A stretch of 64,000 nucleotides of DNA from positions 14,399,243 to 14,463,242 of the forward strand of contig OZ035961.1 in the NCBI GenBank assembly GCA_964034945.1. Reading direction: 5' to 3'. The stretch comes from Chrysopilus asiliformis (taxonomy: Eukaryota > Arthropoda > Insecta > Diptera > Rhagionidae). Position numbers and translations under genes: made by a program. Shown one piece after another: positions 12,045 to 25,136 of this stretch. The notes beneath the pieces were generated by a model. That model ran no database searches and was not told the origin of the DNA. It saw nothing but the letters and a program-made list of their open reading frames with translations. The stretch's first letter is position 1. The number at the start of each line of letters is the position of its first letter.

Positions 12045-15000
12045 AAGCAGTATTACTCATTTGGTAAATTCAATGGTAAATCCGATAGACTTTAAAACTT
12101 CCGAGGCTGGAATTGAACAAGCACAGTGCTTCAATACTAAGCCATTTATGCCAACACAAAAATTCTATTCTAGTGCGTCATATTGAAAAGAGCAAGAGTT
12201 AAATTTTGATCTCACAAATTCATCTGATAAGGGTAAGAGTAAGAAAAATCAATTATGTGATAAACAAATGACAACGAAGCATCAACCTTTAAGTCAAGAA
12301 TGACAACTTTTGGGGCTACAGAAACCTTATTGCGTATGTAGGTACTAATATAAACTCCTAGAGAAGCACAGCATCATTGAATAATCGAGTGAGGAATTTT
12401 CATGATTAGGGTAGAAAACTAGTGATGAAATCCACTTGACAACTGCCTGTCAAAATTTTTATTTACTAATAATTTCATGTTTAGAAAGTGTCTTTTTCCA
12501 TTCGGAACAAAATTAACTTTTTGATACTGTTTCTGATATGTAAACTATTTTGTTATCTGAGGAATCTAAAATTTGAAGATACTTATCTGTTTAGGGAAAG
12601 GGTTGGGGGGAGAAACAATATGTGCGCTCTTAAATTAGGGAGGACTACAAGTATTATATCCTATATAAAAATTCATCAAAAATTGAGGAAGGTAGAAAAG
12701 GCGGAGAAGCAAAAATTAGAATGACTTTTTTATCGATTGCTCCTACAGAAAAATCAAACTTCTCAAAAATTTCCTTAAAATTACAACACTTTAATAGTTA
12801 TTGTGAAGATATCTTTTACATTATCAAGCATATTGCTTAGTAATTTCAAACCCAGAAAGAAATTTATTGAAATTCTCAATTTTTTTCACGAATTGAATTT
12901 TCATGTATGGAAGAATTATGGAAAAAATCCTCATTACTAGCTTCTCAAATTTTGTCAAACAGAAATCCTTTCTACATTTAAACATTCTGTTTGGAATAAT
13001 ATTTCCACAAATAATTAATTTATGAAATAATCATAGGATAAATTTATTAAAATTTCCCATCTCTTTTGCCATTTCCTCACTTAATTTTGTTTTTCTTTTT
13101 CTTAGACTTAAACAAATTCATAGAAGAATATTTTGCAATTGCTTAACTGTTACTGCTGAACTGTGATTTACATCCATGGCAATGGGAAAATTACTTTAGA
13201 CATTAAGCAAATCAATTCCACATCTCTCATGTGTTTATTGCCTTCGACTCTCAGCACCTGGTGGGAACGTGACTCGAAATCTGAATCGTGGATATAAACC
13301 ATGAAATCTGCTAGGAGCATCGGATTTGTACTATACTTTGCTATGTACACTTTTTTCCCCTCGGGTATAAGAAGTACAAGAAAATTATACGTCGAAATTT
13401 AAGCTTTTGTTGCTCTTAAAAAGTGAAATATAAATCCTATCGCTATAATATATATGTATGTATTGCCATATCTAAGCTGTATTTTGCTTTGGAAATATGT
13501 TCAAGTTATAAATTGTATGCAAATTTTGAAATTTTCTTACTGTTTGAGACCTCAAAGAGAAATGTATGTTGACACGTGAATGAATTGTATTCACATCGGC
13601 AGTGATATATATACATATTTATTTTATTAGAGCAGTTAATCAGGACCGCGGGATAGAAACTCCAAACAGAGGATTAGTTAATTTCCTTATATTTATGAAA
13701 AGTAGAAAAAGCCCGCATTTTTCGTCGCTTTAAATTGAATCAAAACAAAAAAAATTAATGATTCCACCACCCTCGCCCTTATAGTTTACACCATGGCGGA
13801 TACAAATTCAATACTGGGGAAAAAAGTCATGTTAGTTTTCAAGGCATGGACATTTCATCGTCCCATCAACGATATTTCTCGCATGTATGCGTGTTTGGCC
13901 GTCACTGACATGTAATCTCTTAAAGGATGTTCATAAAATACGATTCGCCAATTTTAGCTACAGTAGAAGAATGAAAAAAGGTAGAAAAATCACATCTGTT
14001 TAAACAAAAAAATATTTTTTGTAGTCCAGCTGTGTTGAAAAACATTTACGATTTTTTTTTATAAACAAAACTCCCCCGGATAATTATTTTTAGTTCTAAA
14101 TTAGCAAAGTTTGAGTGTATTGAAATTCAAGTTTTTCGTTCAAAAATTCTTGTTTCGCTTCAGTTTAATTAATTATGTCAAAATTTTAAAAACTCCGGTA
14201 AATTCATATAAAGTTTTAAAGGAATCAACAAAAGAAAACTCAAATAATTACAAGTTGGATTAGGAAGGACTTCATTGCAATCTTTGAAAAGGAAGGACTT
14301 CATTGCAAAAAAAAGCTACTGGCCGGTAAGGAAAAAAGAATAAATTCTTATTTATTAACCGGTTAGAGGGTTCTAACTTCGGAGGACGAAGAAAGGACGA
14401 AGAAAAACTTTTATCGTGATATCTTCTCAAAAGTTGCATTCAGTCGAACAAAGTTCTTAAGCATACAAACGAGAAGGAAACTTTTGTGAAATTCTTGATT
14501 TGTACGTGCCAAGAAAATACGAGAGACGTCAGAAGAAACTGAACGTGATTACTAACTTTCTAATTTCAAGATCAGGTCGTCTTATGGAAAAGGAAAACTT
14601 CACAATATTCACAGTAAAATATTTTCATAAATCGAAAGGTAAGAGTATCGAACATCGAATAGTGTAAAAGTATTCCGGTTCAATTTCATTACTATTTTGA
14701 CCTGAAAAAATTCGGATTTCCATAAAGTATGGATATTTTATACACGATATTTTTTTATGTGTCCATATAAGAAAGACAAACTAATGTTTATCTCAAGTCT
14801 CACTTCATCGAAGTTTAAAAAGTAATTACTGTCACGGGGGTATTTCTTTAGACAGGATAAAATGAATTTGACATTTTACCGCGATAGTTACTTTTGTGTC
14901 ATAAATCTGTTTTCTCGTGTAACATCTTAAAAACCAGATTTTGAAGATGGCTTCCGCATTTTTTTAAAGCATGGTCTAAGATGGGTCTGGCCTTAAAATT

Positions 15001-17096
15001 CCACATACAGATTATCAAAAAAAAAAAAAAAACTCAAAAAAAAAAAACTTTTAATCCGCAGGTCTTCCAGGAATAATATAGAATTTCCGATTAATAATTT
15101 CCAATTTTCTCAAAATTCACTTTTTTAAAAAAGTGTGACTACCGCAGATCATGTATCTAAAAACGCATCAAAATTGTCTAAGCTTCTAAAAAAGGTAACA
15201 AAATAAAGTCCGAAAAAAAATCCGGAAAATTCTGTGAAAATCCTTTCCTTTGTAGCCGATTTTTAAAAATTCGTGGCTCGCGAACAGTTCGCAATTCGTA
15301 GATCGCCAAATATGTTATCAAAATGGAATAAAATTTCTTCAGAAACAAAAAAAAAATATGTTGGCTTTTATGAAAATGTTGAGGAAAATTTCGGAACACT
15401 GAAAGAAAAATTGTATTCCTTTTGAGCTTTTGTCTTAGAAAACGTGTTTCTAGATGGTAAATCCAAGTGTCTATCATGCATCCGAAGACAAAAAAGTGAC
15501 TTCATAAAAAAAACTTTTTGAAATTAAATTTGGCTTTAAAATCCTTAAAAAAAATACATAGCATTTTTAAAAAAAAAAATAAGAAAATTCGATAATAATC
15601 TCCCAATGGGCAATTCAAAAAAGAAAAATTAATTAAATCGACTAAGAAAACGTAGTTAATCGGATTTTCTCATCAAATTCTTAATGTTTAAAAAATCAAA
15701 TGTTAAATTTTGTGGAGTTCCCTTAACTAAAGTCATAAGGAATACGCATTTATTTTTAAATTTCGCATCGGTATTTTCTGGCTATCAATTTAAAAGGAAA
15801 AATAGGATCAATTCGGCTATTCATATAATAAATGGTTTCATTTTCATAGAACATAAATCTACGCACAGAATAAGAAAAAAAAATCTCAATTTATCTTTTA
15901 CAATTTAACTATTATCTTCATTTTTTTCGATACTTAAGTCACATTCGCAACGGGCTAAAGAAAGAAAAAGATTTTTCCCAGGCAGTCACATCAGCCGAGA
16001 TTTTCTTATGAATGGCAAATAGCATCCTATATACAGTATTGGTCTATATATGTGTGCCCTCTAAAAGCGAAATCTTTTTGGCACAAGTAACGTGAAAGTA
16101 AAAGCGAAAAAAACATATAAAAAAATGGCAGAGAAAAGAACAAAAAAAAATGAAAATAGGAAAATAAAAGGACATTAAAGGCTCAGCTAATGATATCCTG
16201 TAAATTGTTCCTTGATGGCCTACTTACCGTTCGAAGAGAGAAAATAATGACCGAGGAAATAAGAGAAATGCCAACCCTCCCCCACAATTAACACATCTGA
16301 TAGCGGCTTCAATTATGCGGAAACGTTGCTATTGCCCAAGATTAGAGCAATTGCCACCCAATACGGGTGGATTACGGTTCGTACGTGCAAGGGCGCTCTA
16401 ATTGCGTTAGATCCGCTGGAATTATTGAGGGTAAACAATTAATTTTGGATATCCCAACACTTAGAAATCCATTTCTTATTGCTTTCACTTTGATTGTAAT
16501 TTCCAAGGCAGCCTCATGACGTGATTCGTTTAAATGAAACTAGGAAATTTTAAAGGGAAAAAATCTTATGAAAAAATATTTTTTTTTGTTGAATTTATTA
16601 TCGCTTGAGTTATTTGATTTTTTTTTAAATACGTGCGCTTTAGCAGTTCCGCGTATTGCCTGACGATTTGAATCTGTTCAAATTTTTTAAAAGCCAGAAA
16701 TTTGTGATACAAAAATGCATACAAAAAGCCATGCAAGCAAACTCCAACACAAGTGCAAAAGTTTTTTCTTGATTTTTCTCGAAAACGGTCGAAAAAATTA
16801 TAAGACAGGAAAATTTTGCAGAGATGGGCTTACAATTCGAGACCTAGCAAAGGAAACACACTGTTTATGAAAAATTTTTACACTTCCTATATTCTTCTTT
16901 CCTCAGAATACATCAGAAAAAAAAGTTTTTCCACACCTTTGGATGCTTTTTGAAATAAGAATCATCAACAGGCTTCATTTTTGGCTGATCTTTCGCAGGT
17001 TGTTTTTTAACCTTATTTGCATTTTCGGGCTGCCCATCAAATACGCCATGCTAGTTTTATGCTTTTGGGAACTCCAGCTCCCTTTCACGATTTTTA
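12045..17096. other. Unassigned AT-rich DNA
   Basis: No supported gene. Long A runs at 15015-15050. A GC-richer, low-repeat stretch at 16280-16440 is noted under findings. Short frames at 12488-12724 and 15178-15477 have no recognisable features. Confidence 0.45.
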
Positions 17097-17099
17097 ATG

Positions 17100-17345
17100 G
17101 AGTTCAGACCCTCCTCCTCCCCTCTCCACAGTCTCCTCAATGTGACTTTTAAGAGTTCGAACTCGAAAAATCCTTCGCTGTTAGAGAAAATTTTGAAGTG
17201 GAATCCGCAGGGTCAACGAAGGCATGGTCGTCCGGCGAATTCAGGGCGAAGTTCTACAAAGCAGGAGAGACATTCTCAGAGCAAACACAGGGCCAGCTGA
17301 ATTTGTTGCTTGCATATAGACTGCGCTGGAAGCGCTTTGTGTAAT
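17100..17345 (+). pseudogene. LINE reverse-transcriptase C-terminal remnant
   Basis: One frame reads LLEKILKWNPQGQRRHGRPANS. After a shift the adjoining frame gives KAGETFSEQTQGQLN and then LLLAYRLRWKRFV. The WNPQG-RR-GRP motif followed by RWKRFV is the standard tail of Jockey/R1/I-type LINE polymerases. At least one frameshift and no remaining catalytic region. No 3' tail or target duplication was found. Confidence 0.7.
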
Positions 17346-17845
17346 ATGATTTAAACAACTTTCCCATACATTTAAGTTCAATTGGATCTTTTCTACTGAG
17401 CGAACGAAGAAATTGATGTTAACTGTCACCAAGAAGCCTCATTTTATAGGATGTAAAAAACCACGTTTCAATATACTAAACTTCAATTGAATTTTCTCTT
17501 AAAATACCATCGCAAGTTTTCATAGAGAGTGTTTCACTATTATATCCTGGCTTTCCTTTTGCTTTACAGTGCAACATCATGGCTGGCATAAATGTTGCTT
17601 GGGATTTTTTTCGATTTTTATTCTTCATGATTTTTTTACAACGATTTGTAACAACCATTTAATTTTGCTACCGTATTTATAAAGGTTTTTGCCCATGATT
17701 TTAAAAGTAAAAACTTTTAATACAAGTGCAAAAGAATATTCAAATGAAATCCAAAATCCAAAATAAATAAATTCCGCAATTACATCAAATTCTTTTAGTT
17801 TCATCGAAGTTAATGTAATGAAAATACATAAGAAAAGCTACAAAT

Positions 17846-18478
17846 GCCAGCGACCAATCGTCAAATACTCTATATGAGAACAGACAAAACTTTTATTTGA
17901 AAAAGATCTATTTGTATGGGAGAGGGGGGAAAGATTGGTCCGATTGGATTTTGGTGTATGGAACGATTATGTAAAAAGATATTATAAACACATTTTGCCT
18001 TTATAAATTTTTCAATATGATTCACTGGTTTCGAGAAAACCGCAAAAAACTACTTCATTTGTATGGGGGAGGGGGGAAGGGATGCTCCGATTGAATTTTA
18101 ATGTATGGAATAGTGATGTAACATCATATTTTGAATACAGTTAGCCTTAATTAATTTTTAATGCGACTTATCGTTCTCGAGAAAATTGCAAAAAACTACT
18201 TTATTTGTTTGGGGGTGGGAAAGAAGAGTTCTGGCAGTTTAAGAACTTAGCCGTCCTATTTACCGGAAATGCAATTGTAAATAAATCATGTTTCTAACTC
18301 AACCCTTTTGAAAGTAATGGTATTCACGGACGGACAGACAGAAATCAAAATCTTTTGTCATCTCCACCACGCTAGCTGCTGTAGTTCATTTTTGTGTCCG
18401 ACGATTGGTTTGATGCGTTACAAACGGTATACTGAATCTAATATACTCCTATATGCTATATCATATAGAGTATAAAAA
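17846..18478 (+). repeat. Dispersed repeat family B, main copy
   Basis: Starts GACCAATCGTCAAATACTC. The module TGTATGGGGGAGG, CCGATTG...TTTTGATGTATGG, TTTCGAGAAAATTGCAAAAA is repeated two to three times at about 140-bp spacing. It then has a CGGACGGACAGACAG tract and ends GATGCGTTACAAACGGTATA ... GAGTATAAAAAAG, resembling the end of family A. Related pieces lie at 2575-2742, 3325-3445 and 20130-20345. Confidence 0.78.
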
Positions 18479-19440
18479 AGTCAAATAAAATCCAATATAC
18501 TAAGTATTTTCAAAGAATCATCTTCATCCTCTAGGTACATAATACTCCAAAGTGCACTTTATTTGATAGAAAACTGAACGAGACAGTGATATTATAGAGC
18601 AAAATTAAGTGAAAACATTCTTAAATAAACCATTTTAAAGTGAAATAATTGATGGTGCTTTTTAATTGATTAAAAACTAAAAAACATCAAAAATTAATTG
18701 CACTCTCCTCAATAGAAAAATCCAACTAGTTTTCAATTAAATTAACGAAATAAATTTATCTCCGGTAAATCGCAAAAAGAAAGTCCAAAAATGGAAACTT
18801 TACAAAAAAAAACACTAAAATTGAAAATTATGACGTCGGGTCATACCGTCTATTAACCTGGAACATGACAATAACGTGAAAAGAGAAACATTTTGATAAA
18901 ATTCTGTTCCTATTTAAACATAAAATTTATTACAGTATGCAAAATAATAAATGAGTTTTAAGTACACTGAGAATATTCATAAATAACATTGAGTTGCATG
19001 CCAGTGAACCACCAGAATCAGAATAGGTTAAGGTACAGACTTTTAGGCATTCAATCTTTTCAACACGTTCGTTTACAAGTAGTTGTGATAGGATGTACTG
19101 CTTGTACGGGGTTGGTTTTAGCAATCCAGAAAAATATGTACAAAACCGCGTTCATATGTGTGTGTGTAGATACAACACCATTGGGTTTTGTTTATGAATG
19201 CAAAATGTTAGGTTGTTTGCTTAATGTTTGACTAGATAAGAGGGGTCTCATACAGCTATTAATTTTTGAGTGAAGCCTTGTTAACACAAGTACAAAATTA
19301 AGAAGGAAAAATTTATAAGCTTAATTTTATCAAAATAGTATTTGTGTTCTGAGTAGAGTGGCCCATTGTTTAAAGAGAAATCAAATACGCTCTTGGTATT
19401 TAAATAAAGAAACTAACTAAAATTTGGAAGAAAAAACTTG

Positions 19441-19805
19441 AGTGCGGTATTACACACGGCAACTTTCGGGCTTACTTAAGCCGATTTTCGGGAGAAACGA
19501 CTGCGGAGGGAAAAGTTGCCACTCGAAATCATGGCTTATCGACAATCCGCATACATGCAAAGCGTGTGAACCGGTTTGGGAAAAGTAGTAGGTAGAAATA
19601 ATTTCCGTTCTGACCGTCAGCAGGTACAGATCTTGGGAAGTATATGAGCAACAGCAATTTCAATGGTTTGAGTCCACACATACACATGTAAACTTGTGTA
19701 GCATATGCAAACAGGATTGGCTTATTTAAGCCACAAATGTAAGCACATTGGCTTATTAAGCCCAAAAGGTTGCCGGCTTACTTAAGCCAAGTGTAATACC
19801 GGACT
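19441..19805. mobile_element. MITE with GGCTTACTTAAGCC palindromes
   Basis: Ends AGTGCGGTATTACACACGGC and its counterpart (complement AGTCCGGTATTACACTTGGC) are inverted repeats. Just inside, the palindrome GGCTTACTTAAGCC appears near both ends, with variants GGCTTATTTAAGCC and GGCTTATTAAGCC. The target duplication was not resolved, so no superfamily is assigned. Confidence 0.75.
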
Positions 19806-20129
19806 TAGTCGTACGTTCCTATTAGCATTATCAGAATACGACACTAAAAGTTTCTCTCATTTAGTAACAATTATGTGCCATTGCATTAAAAATGCTAGTA
19901 GGACTTTGTATTTTTTGAATAACAAATTTGCGATCGTTTAAAAATAGATACTGGATTGGATGGTCCAGCTCTAGTTTTCGAAATTAGATTTGCGATATGA
20001 GATAAATGAGATAATGTTATGAAATAAAATAAAAACCAAAAAAAAAATTGAAGCAAACATTTTTGAAATATATAAAATCATTGCTTCTCTCAATCAAAGT
20101 TTGCAGAAATGTTTATGTGAAAATGACGT

Positions 20130-20345
20130 CCGAAATAGATTTTTCGATACGATGCACAGTTTTCGAGAAAATAGGAAAAAAGTATTCCATTTGTATGGGA
20201 GAGAGGGAAACCAGTAGTCCGATTGGATTTTGATGTATGGATAAGTTATTCTCAACCTTTCAATATGACTCACCGTTTTCGAGAAAATTGCAAAAACTGT
20301 TTCGGAGGAGGAAGGATTGGAGTGGTCCAATTGGTCCATGTAATT
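20130..20345 (+). repeat. Family B fragment
   Basis: Two modules with GATACGATGCACAGTTTTCG, TTTGTATGGGAGAG, CCGATTGGATTTTGATGTAT and CACCGTTTTCGAGAAAATTG, as in 17950-18230. Confidence 0.72.
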
Positions 20346-21770
20346 TAATACTACCACCACACTACGTCTGCCCTCCATCCCCTTACACAAAATAAATATG
20401 TTTATAAATTGCTCCTTTTGATAAAAAAAAATTTTTTATTCTGATTCGAAGAAATTGTTTTTCAAGAAATACACGTAAACATCTCACACTTTTATCAGAT
20501 ATCTTTATCAATTTTAGTATACGAGAATGTCAAGATTTTCTTGAGTTTTCCACAAAATATCAATTATGCACAATAGAAAATCACTATCCGTTCTAAAGGA
20601 CGATAAACAAAAACATGAACTATGGTGAGTTTTTTTTATGTAATACAGAAGATATATTGGAAGATATATTGCCAGTATGTTGTAGCTAATTTTTTTAAAC
20701 ATAACAAAAATAAGTTTTAAAAAATCCTACCAACTTGAACTATCCTTAAGGCACGACTTTAGTGTTAGTGGGTGGCACTAAAAAGAATAAAATCCCTCGA
20801 TTCAAGGTTCAAAGTTCGACTATACGAGCTTTAAAACGGAGCATTATGTAAATTCATAAGAGCAAATTCACAGACAAATCTTTTTTAATGATCTATTCTT
20901 CAGTGCAATGTACGAACATGAACAAACCATCGAGAAAGACAGTGAGAAATTCAAAGAGATGACTTTTCTTTGCGTTCAGTTTTCAGATTTTAGCTTTCAG
21001 GAAGTTCCCATTATGTTCCGTGTGGGTTGTATTATGCTTATATTTATATAAACTCTTTTCAGTACTTTATAAGTTGTATTATGTTAAAACCATAGCATAT
21101 ACATATATATATATAAATATATATACAAGTATATAAAAGGAAAAGCAAAGAGCATACATTATATAATCGTATGTTGATATGCAGTTTGGTTTTAAAACGC
21201 TTTGCCTTATCGTACTTATAGTATGCTACTATATATTGGCCACCACATACGATATAAGAATGGCGAGGAATCTTCCTCCTTTTATACTGCTCAATTCTCG
21301 TAAGCATGATGCCGCCTTATGGTGCTGGTCTTATTCAATTCTGTCTGCTTTTAACAAAAGGCAAGATTGTTCGTGGCAGCTAACGATAAAAATGACATTC
21401 ATAAATAAAGAACCACGTCTACACAAAAATCTTTGTTTGAAAATAAAAGCGAGAGGAAGAAACTTCCAGAAAAGGTAGAAAAAAAAAGTTTTTTTTGGTG
21501 CGAATCTGAGGTAAGTAACATTCAACGAGTTTTTTTCCCACTTGATGCGTGAAAATCATTTCACTTGTTTGTGAAAAGCGTCAAGTGGTTTTTGTTTTCA
21601 GTTGTGTGGCATTATTTAAAAAGACAGAAATTTAAAAAGAAAGTTTACAATGTCCACTCCAATATTCACTCAAATGGTGAATTTCACTAAATTAAGGATC
21701 AAAAAAGCCTAGATTTTATATTTTGAGTCTCATTATACTTTCTTCAATAATTCTATTGGAATTTCTCGGC

Positions 21771-21893
21771 TTAACCCATTTTGGCCCAAATGGTTTACCG
21801 ACCAGTACGTTAAGCAATTTTTATTATTATTGGTACCACATATAAGTCAAAGTTGCTATTATGAAAACACGAGGCCGGGCCAACATGGGTTAA
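21771..21893. mobile_element. TTAA-site MITE (piggyBac-like), copy 2
   Basis: 123 bp with ends TTAACCCATTTTGGCCC and GGGCCAACATGGGTTAA (16 of 17 match as inverted repeats), including the TTAA duplication. Contains GGTACC internally. Too short to encode anything. Confidence 0.75.
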
Positions 21894-22309
21894 AGGTCAT
21901 AAAAAATATGACAAAATCCTAAAAAGGTCGAGTAAAAATCATGAATCAATTTCTTCAATAATTTTCCAGGATGATACAAAAATCGGGGTAAACTATTTCT
22001 AAACCACGAGTGAATGGTATTTCCAAAATTTACGCCGGCACTAATTTTGGTGCACCCGATATCATTTTGTTTTAAATTCAAAACCATTGGTTAGTATAGC
22101 TTAGCTCTGACTTTCGAGGTATACATTTTGATCTACAAAAATGGTCAATATCTTTATGGCTATTTCTCTGTCATCTATTTGAATAACCAAAGTTTCCTAC
22201 CGAAAACCTCACAACAAATGTTAATCAGAACTCAATTTAATATGAACTGTGAAGCGATTATTCAAAAAAAAATTGTGATTTCTTGCTTTTTTTGGTATTT
22301 TAAAACTTA

Positions 22310-22420
22310 TACAAAAAACTTTAGCCCGGCAACGACGGGTTATCAAGGTAGTATTCTATATAGAATTTGTTGTTCCATTTCAACCATCCCCGCTCACCCC
22401 TTTCCAATGCACGTCTTGTC
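22310..22420 (-). repeat. Family F end fragment, inverted
   Basis: AACTTTAGCCCGGCAACGAC plus GGGTTATCAAGGTAGTA is the complement of the ATACCCGTTGTTGCCGGGTT start at 63950. The 159-codon plus frame at 22128-22607 crosses this and the hAT-like MITE and is not a gene. Confidence 0.55.
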
Positions 22421-22504
22421 ACGAATTGTCTCAAAAAAATATGGTCACCCTACTAGGGTATTTGAAAATCGTGCCCTAATTGTAGGTTTTCGATGGGTTT
22501 TTCT

Positions 22505-22874
22505 CACAGAACTATATAACATAGAACAATTGTCACCATACAAAGCTCTGCTGAAAAATGGTCCCAAAAGTATTTCCCTCTTTATCGTACTTGAACGCAT
22601 CCACTGAACTGTATAAGGTCGCGAAATTCAAATTTAGTTTGCCGCGAAATTCAAATTTCACAAGTTTGAGACTTACTTTAGGCGCAAACAAATAAATTTA
22701 GGCGCCAACACCATTCTGAAAGTCTATTTTCCTTTGACAACTCACGGTTTAAACGAGAGGACTATATTATTTTCACACGGTTATCTTGCTCTTACTTGAC
22801 TCGTTTTGATTCACTGAACTGTATTGAAATGGGACCATTTGAGACAGCAAATCGAGCGATCTAGTATATCTATG
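22505..22874 (+). mobile_element. hAT-like MITE, copy 2
   Basis: 370 bp, nearly identical to the copy at 8016-8389, flanked by a perfect 8-bp duplication GTTTTTCT (22497-22504 and 22875-22882). The small number of differences points to fairly recent amplification of this family. Confidence 0.87.
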
Positions 22875-23956
22875 GTTTTTCTATAATTTTTGTCTCTAAA
22901 AATGTGTTTTTCTCAAAAATTAATCGCCACTTCTTAAAACTTTTGTTTAAGAAACATGATTTCAAACTCGCAACTTAATAAAAACATCATACAAATGTAC
23001 ACACATTAAAACCGACAAAAAAGAAAATCATATAATTCACAAATATCTCACTCAAATCATATAAAAAACAATAACTATATGTATTAAACAAAATAGGAAA
23101 GATGAGAAAATTTTTGGAGCTAAAATTTATTAAGTTTATGCGATGCATTTAAAGTCCCATTTTATGTTTATAACCATTGGATGGGATTTTTATCTGGCTC
23201 TTAGGATGCGTAATATTTATTGAATGACCTTCGTTATCTCATTTGTACTACACATTAAAAGTAATTGTAACAGTACACAACACATCTCATATTATACAAT
23301 ATTATAGTATAAAACGCTGGAATCATATAGAAGATATACATTTATTCTATGGCTATGAAACATTTTCTTGTTTGTAATAAAATTACATTATTCTCCCACC
23401 CTACCATATATCTCGATATTATACACCCTTTTTCTACTAGAATATACAAGCTGAATGAGAACGATAAGAGGATTGAGGTTTACTTTTGCCAGACATTTAT
23501 TGCTAAATGAAATGAGTTAAGAAGTGAATTAAGCTAAAAATGTTTTCTTATTTCCATAGTTAGGAAAGAATATTTGAAATATTTTTCCATTTTAAAAGGA
23601 TTCGTTCATTCATTCGTTCGTTGAGTCAGTTGATATGTAGAAATACGAAAATCGTTTTTCCTAAAAGCTAATTAAGTATCCCATTTAATTAGTATACGTT
23701 ATTAAATCTATAGAATAATAATTGGGTTTGATATCATAGAAAATTTAAATTCTAATGTTATTGTTTTTACGAGTTGCTCCCCCTAAATTTTAAGTTTGAA
23801 GTCACAGTTATTTATACACCATAACTATAGGGATTTATTTGCTATGAAATTTGAGTGTACAATCAACTCACAATAATTTTTTATTTTCTAATACGTAGTA
23901 TATTAATTCGTAATAATACGTAGTATAATAAAAATTTCATAGATTTTATGAAAATA

Positions 23957-24205
23957 CAGTAATCCCTCCAACTGCGCGATAGATACGTTCCACAAAAAGA
24001 GCGCGCAAACCGAAATCGCGCACTGTGAACCCTGCTTTGTATGAAATTTTGGGGTTAAGAAGATGCTTTTTTAAACGAAAATTATGAAAAAAACCGCGTA
24101 GCTGCGAAATTTTTACCGCGCAGTTCGAAATTTTTGTATTAAAAACTTAACCGCGCAGTTGCGAAACCGCGCAGTTGCGAAACCGCGCAGTAGGAGGAAT
24201 TACTG
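23957..24205. mobile_element. pogo-like MITE with TA duplication
   Basis: Ends CAGTAATCCCTCCAACTGCG and CGCAGTAGGAGGAATTACTG are inverted repeats, each flanked by TA (23955-23956, 24206-24207). CAGTA ends with TA duplication match pogo/Tigger elements of the Tc1/mariner superfamily. The right half contains three tandem copies of AACCGCGCAGTTGCGA, unusually CpG-rich for this locus. No transposase. Confidence 0.8.
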
Positions 24206-24299
24206 TACGTCATAAATTCCATTAAAAACTTCATTACATATATAAAAAAACTTCATAATCACCATGGAAATCGTTTCATAAAAATAACGCTTATTAAAA

Positions 24300-24785
24300 A
24301 TTGTGGTTTCCTATCAACTTCTGGAAAAGTAACGGTAGCTAAATATAACGGATAACTCCTATACATATTTTTTGAAAAAAATCCGTTTTTTTTTTAATTT
24401 CTCGCAAATTTCTTGAAAATTTCTTGTTTTTTGAAAATTTTACTTATGCGCCTTTGGGATAAAATTAATAGAACAAAATTTAAAGGATATAACATTTTAT
24501 GAATTTTTTCCTTTAACGGATTTTTGTATCTTTAACGGTTATCAAGATATTTGAAATAAAAATCAGTTTTTTGAAAATCTCTCGAAAACTATGCACTTTT
24601 GTGAAAAAATGTCTATAACTAAATTTATAGAAAATAAAATTTTCCACATTTTTTTCTTTAACGATTTTTACGTATCTTTAACGGATCTCAAGATATTTAA
24701 AAAAATATTATTTTTAACATATTTTTTTCTGAAACTAAATATTGCAGAGGCAAATTTTGTGTTGATTACAACTGGTATTTTTGTA
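24300..24785 (+). repeat. Tandem modules related to family C
   Basis: Aligns with 31900-32345: GAAAAGTAACGGTAGC, then modules of about 130 bp with TCTCGAAAACTATGCACTTT, AACGATTTTTACGTATCTTT, GATCTCAAGATATTT, ending GAAACTAAATATTGCAGAGG and TTTTGTGTTGATTACAACTG. Modules differ at many sites, so it is old. Confidence 0.75.
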
Positions 24786-24833
24786 TCGAGTTTAGTACCT
24801 CCGCCACACTACCGAAAACTCCTTTCCCCGAAA

Positions 24834-24901
24834 GTGTGGCATATTTGATGGACAACCTGTTATTATTGTGTGGCATATTTGATGGACAACCTGGTGTTAT
24901 T
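24834..24901 (+). repeat. 34-bp tandem duplication
   Basis: GTGTGGCATATTTGATGGAC plus AACCTG occurs at 24834 and again at 24868, followed by GTTATTATT or GGTGTTATTATG. It lies between the family C-like modules and the TTAA-site MITE at 24921. Confidence 0.9.
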
Positions 24902-24920
24902 ATGCATAAAAAATAACAGT

Positions 24921-25136
24921 TTAACCCTTAAAGGCTTGGTGGTACACGCGATGTACCACATTTTTTGTAACAAATACTGCACGGTGGTATCAAAATTGTA
25001 CCACCAATTAAACCGTCTTTCATTGCCGTATGATACTTTAAAATGGTACCACTAAAAAAATCAAAAAAAAAAAATTTTTTTTCGAGTGCCGGAAGGGTGA
25101 AAATATTTGCTATTTTTCTGTGCCTCTAAGGGTTAA
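24921..25136. mobile_element. TTAA-site MITE (piggyBac-like), copy 3
   Basis: 216 bp with ends TTAACCCTTAAAGGC and GCCTCTAAGGGTTAA (one mismatch). A strong subterminal palindrome, GTGGTACACGCGATGTACCAC without perfect centre, lies about 20 bp from the left end, and several GGTACCAC/GTGGTACC motifs follow. No coding capacity. Confidence 0.82.

Noticed and set aside
20798..20825. GGTTCAAAGTTCGAC resembling a tRNA T-loop (B box)
   Set aside because: No matching A box, acceptor stem or cloverleaf around it.
22128..22607. 159-codon plus-strand frame
   Set aside because: It crosses a family F fragment and runs into the hAT-like MITE, so it is a chance frame over unrelated repeats.
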